From an archaeon (GTDB lineage: Archaea > Aenigmatarchaeota > Aenigmatarchaeia > QMZP01 > JAFGSV01): a stretch of 64,000 nt of DNA. Below are positions 19,687 to 27,371 of this stretch, one piece after another. The stretch lies in NCBI GenBank assembly GCA_028279705.1, contig JANQNF010000012.1, positions 32,163 to 96,162 of the forward strand. Direction: 5' to 3'. The first letter of the stretch is position 1, and the number at the start of each line of letters is the position of its first letter. A program made the translations under genes and the position numbers. The notes under the pieces were generated by a model. That model was given only the letters and a program-made list of their open reading frames with translations. It was not told where the DNA came from and did not search any database.

Positions 19687-20139
19687 TTACTTTGTTCTGA
19701 TATATAATTTAACTTCAAGCTGGTTTCCGCCCCACGTAACTACTGTCCTGGCATCCCAGTATCCCGGTTTTTCAGTCACGGCCGGGTTTCCCCACTGCTT
19801 TACGACGCCGACAAAATCCTTTGGTTCGGCTTCTATCAGCCAGTCATAGTCGGTGTTTCCCGTGGCATTGAGAGTTGCCTTTATGAAGACCGGTGCCATC
19901 TCACCAAAGGCAGTGCCACCACCGAAGTACTCGTCCTTCAGCATGTCAGAAAACGTTCCCTCACTGGTATCTGTGGACAGCAAGGAAAGTAGCAGGTTGT
20001 TTGCATAAAGGTCCCTCTGCTGCGTCTTCATGTTAGCAGTCTCGTCATCAGAAAACATGCCCGTGAGCATGAATATCACTATGAAGAGTATCAGTATCAT
20101 TGCAATCACTATGGCCAGCATGCTCGTCTGTCCCTTCAT
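19687..20139 (-). CDS. Small pilin-like membrane protein
   Basis: 150 residues starting MKGQTSMLAIVIAMILILF. The KG|Q junction followed by a ~23-residue hydrophobic helix is typical of class III signal peptides, although the usual Glu at +5 is absent. The rest is a short, probably extracellular domain. A GGGGGGTGA site lies just upstream of the ATG, and the first four bases overlap the stop of the preceding gene (20136-20139). It belongs to the surface operon between the small-subunit genes and the first large module. A minor pilin or assembly subunit is the likely role. Confidence 0.75.
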   Translation of the reverse strand: MKGQTSMLAIVIAMILILFIVIFMLTGMFSDDETANMKTQQRDLYANNLLLSLLSTDTSEGTFSDMLKDEYFGGGTAFGEMAPVFIKATLNATGNTDYDWLIEAEPKDFVGVVKQWGNPAVTEKPGYWDARTVVTWGGNQLEVKLYIRTK

Positions 20140-20696
20140 GATTCACCCCCCTTCACGCCCACTGTTATTGTAGCCAGAGATACCATCCCGTCCATCTTCC
20201 TGTATATGTTTACAGGCACCGACCTGTAGATCATCCTTACGGACCTTTCCTCGCCACAGAACGTCCACACGCCGCAGTCCGGGTAGACCTGTCCCGTGCA
20301 TTCCCTGTTCTCGATTGCTTCTATGTCAGCATTTTCCTGGTAACACGTATTCCTTTCAATGGCATTTGTATATTTCTCGCAGTCATGCTTTTCGTATATG
20401 GAACTTATGCGGATCCACAGTCCATGACCAAACAGTACCTCCACATCCTCGCATGTCATCACCGTGAGCTTCGCATCGTCGAGTACTGATCCCTTCTGAT
20501 GCTGGGGATTGTTGACAACAGGCGATGCTATCATGCTCTGCAGCACGAAAAGCGAGTGGCTTTCCAGATCTTTGGACCTTTCCGATCCTGACTGGAGGAA
20601 CTGGTACCCAAACAAGAGGACGACCACGAAGAATATGACAAACATCGTCATCACGACAAGAACGAGATATTCCATTACAGCTACCTGCCCTTTCAT
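20136..20696 (-). CDS. Small pilin-like membrane protein with Cys-rich ectodomain
   Basis: 186 residues. The start MKGQVAVMEYLVLVVMTMF has the KG|Q cleavage layout, a Glu at +6 and a long hydrophobic helix, very like archaeal class III pilins that begin KGQxxxEYL. The extracellular part contains several Cys and a CGVWTFCGEE motif. It overlaps both neighbours by 4 nt, so translational coupling is likely. A minor pilin or tip subunit is plausible; no specific family is recognised. Confidence 0.75.
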   Translation of the reverse strand: MKGQVAVMEYLVLVVMTMFVIFFVVVLLFGYQFLQSGSERSKDLESHSLFVLQSMIASPVVNNPQHQKGSVLDDAKLTVMTCEDVEVLFGHGLWIRISSIYEKHDCEKYTNAIERNTCYQENADIEAIENRECTGQVYPDCGVWTFCGEERSVRMIYRSVPVNIYRKMDGMVSLATITVGVKGGES

Positions 20697-21742
20697 TCCT
20701 CACACCCCGCTTCCCTTAAGGCCTCGTATTCCCCAGAACTCCTTTCAAGAAGGCTTTCATAACTTCCAGCATCTATCGCACTGTCGAGATTTACGAGCGT
20801 CGATATGAATTGTAGGTAGAGATCGCTTGTCTCCCTTGTATTGTCATCCAGCCAGCCGCACTCTATCGGGTAAGGTGTCGGGCATTCCTGGCATGGCATG
20901 TAGTTATGTTCAAGCATCATGCTGTGGATGAGTTTGCTCCTCTCCCCCATTATCCCCGATGACGCCTTCAGCTCCTTTTTGAACTTCTCCTTCTTGTACT
21001 TTAGCGCAGGTACACCCCCAGTGACTATTGGTATCACGTCGTGGCTTGAGAATGAAACAGATTCCAGCTCATCACCGACATAGCCCTTTACGGTGCTGCC
21101 GGTTATCGCTATTTCGTTTTCGGCAATTTCGGAAACGCTTCCAAATGTGACAAGTCTCGTGTCCTCCTCTATCTCGACTTCGCACTTCTTGAAGGATTTC
21201 GATGGCATGTCATTTACGATATAATTCAGAAACGCTGCCCTGGTACTGACTTTCGCTTCGGTGGCGTTGCAGTAGCCGAACTCGAAAGCTTCGGGAAGGG
21301 TTTCTACCATGGATTTTATCGCGCTTCTCGTATCACCATTATTTTCCAGCGGCGTGAACAGTATCTTCGTCGTGTCGGAATATGCAAACACAAAGCAGAA
21401 CATAAACCATCCGTAGTCCTCGCACCGCCTTTCGAGTGTCATCTCAGTTTTAGCCGGTACCATGAACAGTGGTACAGTGAAAGTCTTCTGGCTCGTACGG
21501 AAAAGCATCTTCGGTGCATTGTACATCAGCAGTTCGTATTCAGTGAATGCAGTGAAAGTTGTCGGATTGCCCGTCATGTACGTCTGCTTGACAGCCTTGT
21601 CAAAGGCATCCGCAATCTCAAATTCCAGCTGCTTGTCCCCGGCGCCAGAATACATGTCTGATATCCTGAGGAAGAACGTTATCACGAAGACAAAGACGAT
21701 CACGCCGAGTAGCATCTTGAAAATCTGGAAGACACTGATCAT
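20693..21742 (-). CDS. Membrane-anchored protein of the surface operon, unknown
   Basis: 349 residues with one N-terminal hydrophobic helix (FKMLLGVIVFVFVITFFL) and a large soluble part presumed to be outside the cell. The C-terminal third contains a CQECPTPYPIECGW Cys cluster, then a helical tail rich in Glu and Ser. The class III signature is not clear, because there is no KGQ. The gene overlaps the next one by 4 nt, within the same run of pilin-like genes. I do not recognise a family; it may be a platform or minor subunit of the same structure. Confidence 0.7.
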   Translation of the reverse strand: MISVFQIFKMLLGVIVFVFVITFFLRISDMYSGAGDKQLEFEIADAFDKAVKQTYMTGNPTTFTAFTEYELLMYNAPKMLFRTSQKTFTVPLFMVPAKTEMTLERRCEDYGWFMFCFVFAYSDTTKILFTPLENNGDTRSAIKSMVETLPEAFEFGYCNATEAKVSTRAAFLNYIVNDMPSKSFKKCEVEIEEDTRLVTFGSVSEIAENEIAITGSTVKGYVGDELESVSFSSHDVIPIVTGGVPALKYKKEKFKKELKASSGIMGERSKLIHSMMLEHNYMPCQECPTPYPIECGWLDDNTRETSDLYLQFISTLVNLDSAIDAGSYESLLERSSGEYEALREAGCEE

Positions 21743-21764
21743 AATAAGTTGTTGTCACAAGCGC

Positions 21765-22349
21765 TTAAATGTCCTCGACGCCTACCCAAGCACCGTCATC
21801 GTCAAAAGCCCTCTGAAGCCATACATCTGCCAGCGGCCCCACGCAGAGCGGTTCATCCATGACGCTGTCCTTGGTCGGTTCCAGGCGCTCTATGTAGAAC
21901 CATTCAGGAACAGAAGTCCCAAGATAGAAAAGGAGAAGCGTCTGGTTGTTGTCGATGAAACCGCCTCCGTGAGCTGGCTGCATTCTCAATGCAGTGACAT
22001 CGTCTGCCATCCTGTAGGCCTCATTTGTTGAGATGCCATTTGATTTGAGCGCGGCCCTTACGTCGAATTTGACTTTCCCATCTTTCTGGGTACCTGACAT
22101 GCCCCTGTACATTGGCATGAAGCATACACCTATCACGGAGCTTGGGAACGTCAGCTCGAACTTTTCCGAACTCTCCCCGCCGAGATTGTATACGCGGTCC
22201 ACTGACGACCTGAGGTTCTTTATAGTCCGCTGTATCTCAGCCTTGCCCTGTATCTCAGATACGTTGGTCGCCTGCTGAAACCCGAATACCATAAGAAGGG
22301 TCATGGTGAAAATGGCGACTACCATCCCGAAAATCAGGCCGATGTTCAT
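21765..22349 (-). CDS. Small membrane-anchored protein of the surface operon, unknown
   Basis: 194 residues. An N-terminal helix (LIFGMVVAIFTMTLLMVFGF) is followed by an extracellular-type domain of about 165 residues. No known motif is visible. It lies 22 nt before the 349-residue gene and 38 nt after the first gene of the run, on the same strand. The short start, single anchor and context fit a minor pilin-like subunit, but the cleavage signature is absent. Confidence 0.7.
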   Translation of the reverse strand: MNIGLIFGMVVAIFTMTLLMVFGFQQATNVSEIQGKAEIQRTIKNLRSSVDRVYNLGGESSEKFELTFPSSVIGVCFMPMYRGMSGTQKDGKVKFDVRAALKSNGISTNEAYRMADDVTALRMQPAHGGGFIDNNQTLLLFYLGTSVPEWFYIERLEPTKDSVMDEPLCVGPLADVWLQRAFDDDGAWVGVEDI

Positions 22350-22387
22350 AATATAGAATGGGACAGGCTAGAATAAAAATAAAGGCT

Positions 22388-22978
22388 TTATACCACTTCG
22401 ATTATGAAGTCGTACTGGCCGTAACTGGTGCTGAGGCCCTGGCATGGTGCACCTGCAGTATCTACAGCGCATGCATATATTCTGAAACCATGTGTACCGG
22501 TATTCACGTCCGATGGTATTTCCATTATGCCGGACATTAGCGAGATGTCACCCCTCTGCGCTATCCTTGTCACTGCAGGGAACTGGAACATTATATCCGT
22601 TGTAGACCCCGTCTGACCGTTTACGGTAATTGGGCTATCTCCGGGTGTCTTGCAATAAACATCTGACATCTTACCGACACACATTGAGAAGTATTGCTGA
22701 TCGTCAACTTCTGCAGTCTTCCTGACACCGAGCTTGAACCTGACCTTTGAACCGGGCGCAAACGTCTGCTGCGTCGGTATGGTCGCGAGTATGGTATCAC
22801 CACCCTTTGCGAACTCGTTCATCATCTGCTGCTCTGCCTGGGCGGTTGCATATTCAGATATCTCTGTCAGCTCTGGGAACATCCCGCTTAGCCATCCCAT
22901 CATGAATATCATGACAAGTGCTGAAATGACCATCACTATGAGAAATCCGATGCTTACCTGGATCGCACCCTTGAACAT
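22388..22978 (-). CDS. First gene of the surface operon: membrane-anchored pilin-like protein
   Basis: 196 residues starting MFKGAIQVSIGFLIVMVIS. The basic residue, Gly and hydrophobic helix resemble a class III signal, without the canonical Gln at +1. The ectodomain is beta-rich with two or three Cys (MCVGKMSDVYC). The ATG lies 27 nt from the centre of a TATA-like box at 23001-23010 with no Shine-Dalgarno site, so a leaderless transcript probably starts here and reads through the eleven-gene run. Confidence 0.75.
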   Translation of the reverse strand: MFKGAIQVSIGFLIVMVISALVMIFMMGWLSGMFPELTEISEYATAQAEQQMMNEFAKGGDTILATIPTQQTFAPGSKVRFKLGVRKTAEVDDQQYFSMCVGKMSDVYCKTPGDSPITVNGQTGSTTDIMFQFPAVTRIAQRGDISLMSGIMEIPSDVNTGTHGFRIYACAVDTAGAPCQGLSTSYGQYDFIIEVV

Positions 22979-23000
22979 ATTTAATTAATGTCCCGAGCCG

Positions 23001-23010
23001 GTATAAAAAT
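23001..23010 (-). promoter_or_regulatory. TATA-like box of the surface operon
   Basis: On the minus strand this reads ATTTTTATAC, about 27 nt before the ATG at 22978, the usual archaeal spacing for a leaderless start. It lies in the 34-nt gap after the nre stop codon and is the only clear promoter at the head of the eleven-gene run. Confidence 0.55.
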
Positions 23011-23012
23011 GT

Positions 23013-24230
23013 TTAAGCGGGCGAACCGATGAAATCCTTCAGCGTCTTTCTCTTCAGTACCACGCTCTCTTTTTCGTAATCGGATAATGGAAGGCGCAGC
23101 CTGCTTCCTATGTGTTTCAGCGATTCTTCCTTTGTTGCAAATTTTATCCCAGGTTTTCTGAACGCATTGCGAACGTTTTCAAGGACCTGCCATACCCCAA
23201 GAGGGATGACGTATCCTTCATAGACTTCCCTGAAAACAATCACCCTTGCCTGTCTCCTCATAGCTTTCAGCCCCTCCGCGACTGCAAGCCTGCTCGCATA
23301 GAAGCCGCCGCCTTGGAGATCAGCATATTTCTTCCTCCCGCCATACGGTTCGTATTCCTCAAGTATCTGCGCAGTTTTGGCACCCATCGACCACGGGGTT
23401 CCCGGTGCCCACGCCTCGAAGTTTTCAAATTCCCAGCTTCCGGGCATTAGCAGTACCTCGTAATGGTTGTCGAGATACTCGCTTGAAAAGACTGTATAGT
23501 CGTTGATGCTCGGATAATCCCTGACTTCCTTTATTATTTCATCAGCCACGAGTGTCTGGCTTGCAGTTATGCCCCATCTAGTTGGAACGAGCTTTTTCCT
23601 ATGTTCCATCCCAAGCGCTCCCGAACTCAGTATGGTGCTCACCTTATACACATCATGTCCCTTTTCGTATAGCATGAAACCGGATTCCTTTGCCGTGAGC
23701 TCGTCGTTGACTATTCTGTCAACCTGCCTGCCTATCCTGACGTTTCCAGCGATGTCGAGGCTCTTGAGTCCGGCACTTGGGCCCATAGGCTGGTTGACGT
23801 CGGAAAAGCTCACCCGGTACACGGGCCTGCCTTTCAGCACCATCTCCACGTCAGGCGCTTTCGATGCCAGCGCTATCTCTTGCAGGTTATCGACGTTTTT
23901 GTTCTTTGAAAATATGTTCATAGTTTCCTTGGTCCGAAGTAGTGTCGATCGCATCTCTATTATCGAATCATAACTGTTTCCAAACCATGCAGAAGGCTTG
24001 TCTATCACCTTCACGTTCTCATCCGTCATCGGCGTCAATGGGCCGGTAAAAACATCCGGGTACCCGAACCTTCCAATGAAGACAGAACTCGCCGGACCGA
24101 AGAAGTTATCCTTTATTTTCTCCTCTATCTTCGGCTTGACGTTGAACCTGCTCATGAGCGGGCATGTCCTGAGGCCGCACAGCATGCGCGAACCCTTGCA
24201 GATGATGCAACTTCTTGCTGCAGAAACCAT
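23013..24230 (-). CDS. nreA: NreA-type archaeal DNA repair protein
   Basis: About 405 residues of the archaeal Nre family (COG1602), which takes part in DNA damage repair and binds the sliding clamp PCNA. The N-terminal Zn-finger-like segment is visible as CIICKGSRMLCGLRTCP. Typical conserved stretches follow, such as FGPASSVFIGRFGYP and RWGITASQTLV. The C terminus ends RKTLKDFIGSPA, which fits a PCNA-interacting (PIP) motif with Arg in place of the usual first Gln. I prefer ATG 24230; an in-frame TTG six codons upstream (24248) is possible. A TTTAAA-type box near 24283-24290 may serve this gene and the divergent one at 24311. It lies immediately upstream of, but is probably not functionally linked to, the surface operon. 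Confidence 0.88.
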   Translation of the reverse strand: MVSAARSCIICKGSRMLCGLRTCPLMSRFNVKPKIEEKIKDNFFGPASSVFIGRFGYPDVFTGPLTPMTDENVKVIDKPSAWFGNSYDSIIEMRSTLLRTKETMNIFSKNKNVDNLQEIALASKAPDVEMVLKGRPVYRVSFSDVNQPMGPSAGLKSLDIAGNVRIGRQVDRIVNDELTAKESGFMLYEKGHDVYKVSTILSSGALGMEHRKKLVPTRWGITASQTLVADEIIKEVRDYPSINDYTVFSSEYLDNHYEVLLMPGSWEFENFEAWAPGTPWSMGAKTAQILEEYEPYGGRKKYADLQGGGFYASRLAVAEGLKAMRRQARVIVFREVYEGYVIPLGVWQVLENVRNAFRKPGIKFATKEESLKHIGSRLRLPLSDYEKESVVLKRKTLKDFIGSPA

Positions 24231-24310
24231 TGAATTTTCTTGTTTCAAAGAAATAAAATCGTTAGTTAGTTAAAATTACTCTTTAAAAAACTTTTCATTA
24301 ATGCTATCTC

Positions 24311-24688
24311 ATGTCAATATACATATTCAGTACACGAAACCTTGGTTATGATAATGTCAGAAAAAATGTAATATGTAATGCAGCAGCGCTCCGTGATTTA
24401 GGGTACGATCCTTTCTGGGGCCACGATCTGGATCTTGATAACGTTGAGTCTGTAGAATTTGGCGAGTGTGGGTATTCCAAGTTTGACGTCAAAGGTAAAG
24501 AAACGATAGTTACAGGGTTTCAGGACAGTAATGGCGTTTTCTTCTCGGTTCACATAAATCCTCAAAGCAAGAGAGTAAGAATTTACGGTGACACACAAAA
24601 TGATGAAATTGTTGATAAAGTTAAGCAAAAACTAGAGGAATTCTATACTGAGACCGGTATAAAGATTCACACAAAAGAACACGACTGA
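24311..24688 (+). CDS. Hypothetical protein, 125 residues
   Basis: The ATG lies about 25 nt after a TTTAAAAAAC box, consistent with a leaderless start. The product is soluble and mixed alpha/beta, with motifs such as IFSTRNLGYDN and VHINPQSKRVRIYGD and an acidic, Lys-rich C terminus. No family is recognised. Base composition is more AT-rich than that of the neighbours. Its last 22 nt overlap the end of the convergent EndoIII-like gene. Coding is supported by frame length, promoter position and a natural residue mix; function is unknown. Confidence 0.6.
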   Translation: MSIYIFSTRNLGYDNVRKNVICNAAALRDLGYDPFWGHDLDLDNVESVEFGECGYSKFDVKGKETIVTGFQDSNGVFFSVHINPQSKRVRIYGDTQNDEIVDKVKQKLEEFYTETGIKIHTKEHD

Positions 24689-25335
24689 ATTTTCGAACTT
24701 GCGAATGTACACGTTTTGGTAAAAACGCAATTCTCGCATAGTGGCTTGGTCCTGCAAAATTTCTTTGCATGCTCTACTATCAGCGCGTGGAATTCCTTGT
24801 AAAGTTCAACGTCTTTTCTGACATTCTCCTCAAAGAATGAGCGCCACTCTTCGTAGCCCTTCATGTCGTCAAAGCCCAGCCGCGTGAATATCCTCTTGGT
24901 GTAGGCGTCTATGACAAAAACGGGCCTTGCGAATGCGTAGAGGAGCATCGAATCGGCAGTCTCCGGACCAAGTCCATTGGTACCGAGGAGATCATCACGT
25001 GTCACGTCTTGTGAAAACTTTGAAAACCCGCCGGAATCAATTACCATTCTTGAAAATATCTTCAGGCGCTCTGCCTTCTGCTTGTAAAAGCCGCTCGGCC
25101 TCACGGCTTCTTCAAGATCACAGTCTTTTGCCAAGACTATGCTTTCTGCCGTCGTCATCTTTTCATCAGTCATTCTCTTTAGAGCCTTCTCGACATTCTT
25201 CCAGTTGGTGTTCTGCGTCAGTATGGCCCCGATGCAGACTTCCAGCTCTTTTGGTGAGAATTTACCACTCATCGGCCACCATTCCTGGTGACCGAAATGT
25301 GCAAGAAGCCGCTCGTAGACGTCAGGCACGTTCAT
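24667..25335 (-). CDS. Endonuclease III-related HhH-GPD DNA glycosylase
   Basis: About 222 residues. The helix-hairpin-helix region reads GLGPETADSMLLYA and is followed by FVIDAYTKRI, which carries the conserved Asp of HhH-GPD glycosylases. A C-terminal Cys cluster (C-x5-C-x2-C-x5-C in FCRTKPLCENCVFTKTC) should bind a 4Fe-4S cluster. The position where EndoIII has its catalytic Lys is Glu here (GPETAD), as in the COG2231/MagIII-like group, so it is probably a monofunctional base-excision glycosylase such as a 3-methyladenine type. I chose ATG 25335 (MNVPDVYERLL); upstream in-frame starts would add an unlikely extension into the divergent gene. Confidence 0.85.
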   Translation of the reverse strand: MNVPDVYERLLAHFGHQEWWPMSGKFSPKELEVCIGAILTQNTNWKNVEKALKRMTDEKMTTAESIVLAKDCDLEEAVRPSGFYKQKAERLKIFSRMVIDSGGFSKFSQDVTRDDLLGTNGLGPETADSMLLYAFARPVFVIDAYTKRIFTRLGFDDMKGYEEWRSFFEENVRKDVELYKEFHALIVEHAKKFCRTKPLCENCVFTKTCTFASSKIQSCSFV

Positions 25336-25372
25336 GATAAAAGACTTTAAGCAGTTCCATAAAAACTTATGT

Positions 25373-26458
25373 ATGAGAAAGGGTTTCCTCCACGTAGTCG
25401 AAGCACTCATCGTCATAATGCTGGTTTTTGTGGTACTTTCACAGTTTTACACAATCCCAAGGTCAGACCATTCGTGGTCTGAGACGAAGCTGAGAATAAT
25501 GGCACAGGACCTGCTCTACAGCCTTGATGAAGGTGATAACGTGGACTGGCTGGACGCAGCATCCGTCAACACCGAGATCGTAGACAAGCAGCTCCTTCCG
25601 GGTTCGATGGGGTATTCGCTTAAAACGAGGCCGCTTGTGAGACCGGAAATAATGATAGGCTGCGTTTGTGACGTAGTTGAATTTGCCTACATAAGGGATA
25701 ACATAACAAGCTTCAGTCTCAACGGCATTGGCAGGACTTTCACTGTAGAGCGGGCAAGCCCGCTGGACTTCAATCTCGATGACCCGGGGGGTGGCAGTTA
25801 TCTTGGAAAGTATGATGTCATAATCTTCTTCGGAGTCCCGACAATAAACATCCAGCAGGCGGTAAACCTTAGCGCGTATCTGAGACTTGGAAACGGCGTG
25901 GTAGAGTATGCAGACCTGACAGAAGCGCAGGTCAATGAGGACTGGCACAGGGACACCTTCAATTTAGAATGGGCAACTACAGCTGTCGATCTTTCAGGAA
26001 ACGGCTGGGAATTCCAGTTCCTCGAGACCTATGAGCAGGCGCACGACATAAAGAGGCTCTACGACCTTTTCAACGACCCAGCTTCCGGATTTACGGTGAT
26101 AAGTGACGATAAAGTTTATCCGCTAAGTAGGATGGAAAACCGCATACTTGTAAGGCACGATGATTATTACCAGGGGGGTATTTACGAAGGAAAGTCCGCG
26201 CCACTCGTTGTCGTGAACTGGGGTGTCAACGGGAACGGACGTTCTGCATGGATGGCAAACGGCAACTTCGACACCCTGGACGACGACAGGAACATGGACC
26301 TCCTGGAATCTGTCATTCTGTGGACAGCCGGGGGGAAAGACTACATAATAAAGGACGAGACGTTCACCGAGAATGCCAAGGCAAGCTTCAGAAAGGTTCT
26401 GAATACAGAGATATACGAGCCGGTGTGGGTAGAGCTCACTCTCGGCTATCACTTCTAA
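25373..26458 (+). CDS. Membrane-anchored protein with a GATase-like fold, unknown
   Basis: About 361 residues. The N terminus MRKGFLHVVEALIVIMLVF has a KG junction, Glu at +5 and a hydrophobic helix, as in class III signals, though not with the usual Gln. The central region (YDVIIFFGVPTIN then AVNLSAYLRLGNGVVEYADL) and a later stretch (GRSAWMANGNF then LLESVILWTAGG) resemble extracellular glutamine-amidotransferase-like (ThuA/DUF4350-type) domains. No catalytic Cys nucleophile is evident, so it may be non-enzymatic. A TTTAAG box at about 25345-25350 lies 26 nt before ATG 25373, supporting a leaderless start there rather than at the ATG at 25334. Confidence 0.7.
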   Translation: MRKGFLHVVEALIVIMLVFVVLSQFYTIPRSDHSWSETKLRIMAQDLLYSLDEGDNVDWLDAASVNTEIVDKQLLPGSMGYSLKTRPLVRPEIMIGCVCDVVEFAYIRDNITSFSLNGIGRTFTVERASPLDFNLDDPGGGSYLGKYDVIIFFGVPTINIQQAVNLSAYLRLGNGVVEYADLTEAQVNEDWHRDTFNLEWATTAVDLSGNGWEFQFLETYEQAHDIKRLYDLFNDPASGFTVISDDKVYPLSRMENRILVRHDDYYQGGIYEGKSAPLVVVNWGVNGNGRSAWMANGNFDTLDDDRNMDLLESVILWTAGGKDYIIKDETFTENAKASFRKVLNTEIYEPVWVELTLGYHF

Positions 26459-26483
26459 AACTTATTAATTCTTTCTCCAGTAT

Positions 26484-26774
26484 ATGGTCATGGAAGAAGA
26501 GACTGTGAGAGTACGTACGCCAAGAGGAGACGAGGTCCTTGGCACGGTCATGGAGGTTCTCGGCGGAAGCAGGTTCAGGGTCGAATGTACTGACGGCAGG
26601 GAAAGGCTCTGCAGGGTCCCGGGAAGGTCCAAGCGCAGGATGTACGTCAAGATAGGCGATGTCATACTTGTAAAGCCCTGGTCGATCGAAGGCGACGAGA
26701 AGGGCGATATAGTATGGAGATACAAGCCTGCCCAGGTTAGCTGGCTAACAAACAAAGGATTTCTTGGACAGTAA
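26484..26774 (+). CDS. eif1A: Translation initiation factor aIF1A
   Basis: 96 residues, full length for archaeal aIF1A. The OB-fold is recognisable in RVRTPRGDEVLGTVMEVLGG, CRVPGRSKRRMYVKIGDVI and the C-terminal KGDIVWRYKPAQV. The factor binds the A site of the small ribosomal subunit during initiation. The start is ATG 26484 or ATG 26490, two codons later. A TTATTAAT box about 25 nt upstream suggests a leaderless message. It lies a few nt upstream of the KH-domain gene. In many archaea a Rio1 kinase gene sits between these two; here it is absent. Confidence 0.95.
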   Translation: MVMEEETVRVRTPRGDEVLGTVMEVLGGSRFRVECTDGRERLCRVPGRSKRRMYVKIGDVILVKPWSIEGDEKGDIVWRYKPAQVSWLTNKGFLGQ

Positions 26775-26791
26775 TTGAAATGGTGTCTAGC

Positions 26792-27286
26792 ATGTTGGAA
26801 GTAGTAAGGATACCGGAAGATAGGATACCTGTAATCATCGGCAAGAACGGATGCGTCAAGAGGCGCATAGAAAAGCTGACAGAAACCGAGATAGAAGTTT
26901 CTGACGTTGTCAAGATAACAGGTGAAGATCCAATCAATCTGCTCAAGGCAAAGGACATGTCAACAGCAATCGGGCGCGGCTTTTCCCAAAAGGAAATAGA
27001 AAGACTCGCAGACGACGACTGCGAACTTCATGTCATTTCCCTTCAGGGCGAGAGCCTGAAGAAGAGGACGCGCATGATAGGAAGGATCATAGGAAATGAC
27101 GGCAGGACGAAGAAAATAATAGAAAAGGAGACGGGCGTTTCCATCGCAATAAAGGGCAAGACCGTTTCTGTCATAGGCACGCGCGAGGAGATTGCGCCAG
27201 CAGAGGAAGCGCTCGCAGAACTTCTCGGCGGCAAAACCCACGGTCATGCATACGGCATGATGAGAAAACGCATTTCAAAGTCATAG
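26792..27286 (+). CDS. Two-KH-domain protein, archaeal Pno1/Dim2-like
   Basis: About 164 residues of the COG1094 family. Two KH domains are visible through their GxxG loops: IIGKNGCVKRR early, then IIGNDGRTKKII. In eukaryotes Pno1/Dim2 acts in small-subunit rRNA maturation near the 3' end of 18S; a similar role in 16S maturation is inferred. I prefer ATG 26792 (MLEVVRIPEDRI), which has GGTG 6 nt upstream; ATG 26780 is in frame and also possible. It is likely cotranscribed with aIF1A, with the gap being 5-17 nt depending on the start. Confidence 0.88.
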   Translation: MLEVVRIPEDRIPVIIGKNGCVKRRIEKLTETEIEVSDVVKITGEDPINLLKAKDMSTAIGRGFSQKEIERLADDDCELHVISLQGESLKKRTRMIGRIIGNDGRTKKIIEKETGVSIAIKGKTVSVIGTREEIAPAEEALAELLGGKTHGHAYGMMRKRISKS

Positions 27287-27371
27287 TTTCCGGGAAACGA
27301 ATTTTACACAAGATAAATTATTAAAAATAATAATCCCCTTAATCCTTAACTTATAGGAACGAGTGTTTTTC

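Noticed and set aside
1..22978. The surface operon as a standard type IV pilus or archaellum locus
   Set aside because: No secretion ATPase, TadC/FlaJ-type platform protein or prepilin peptidase is present in or beside the run.
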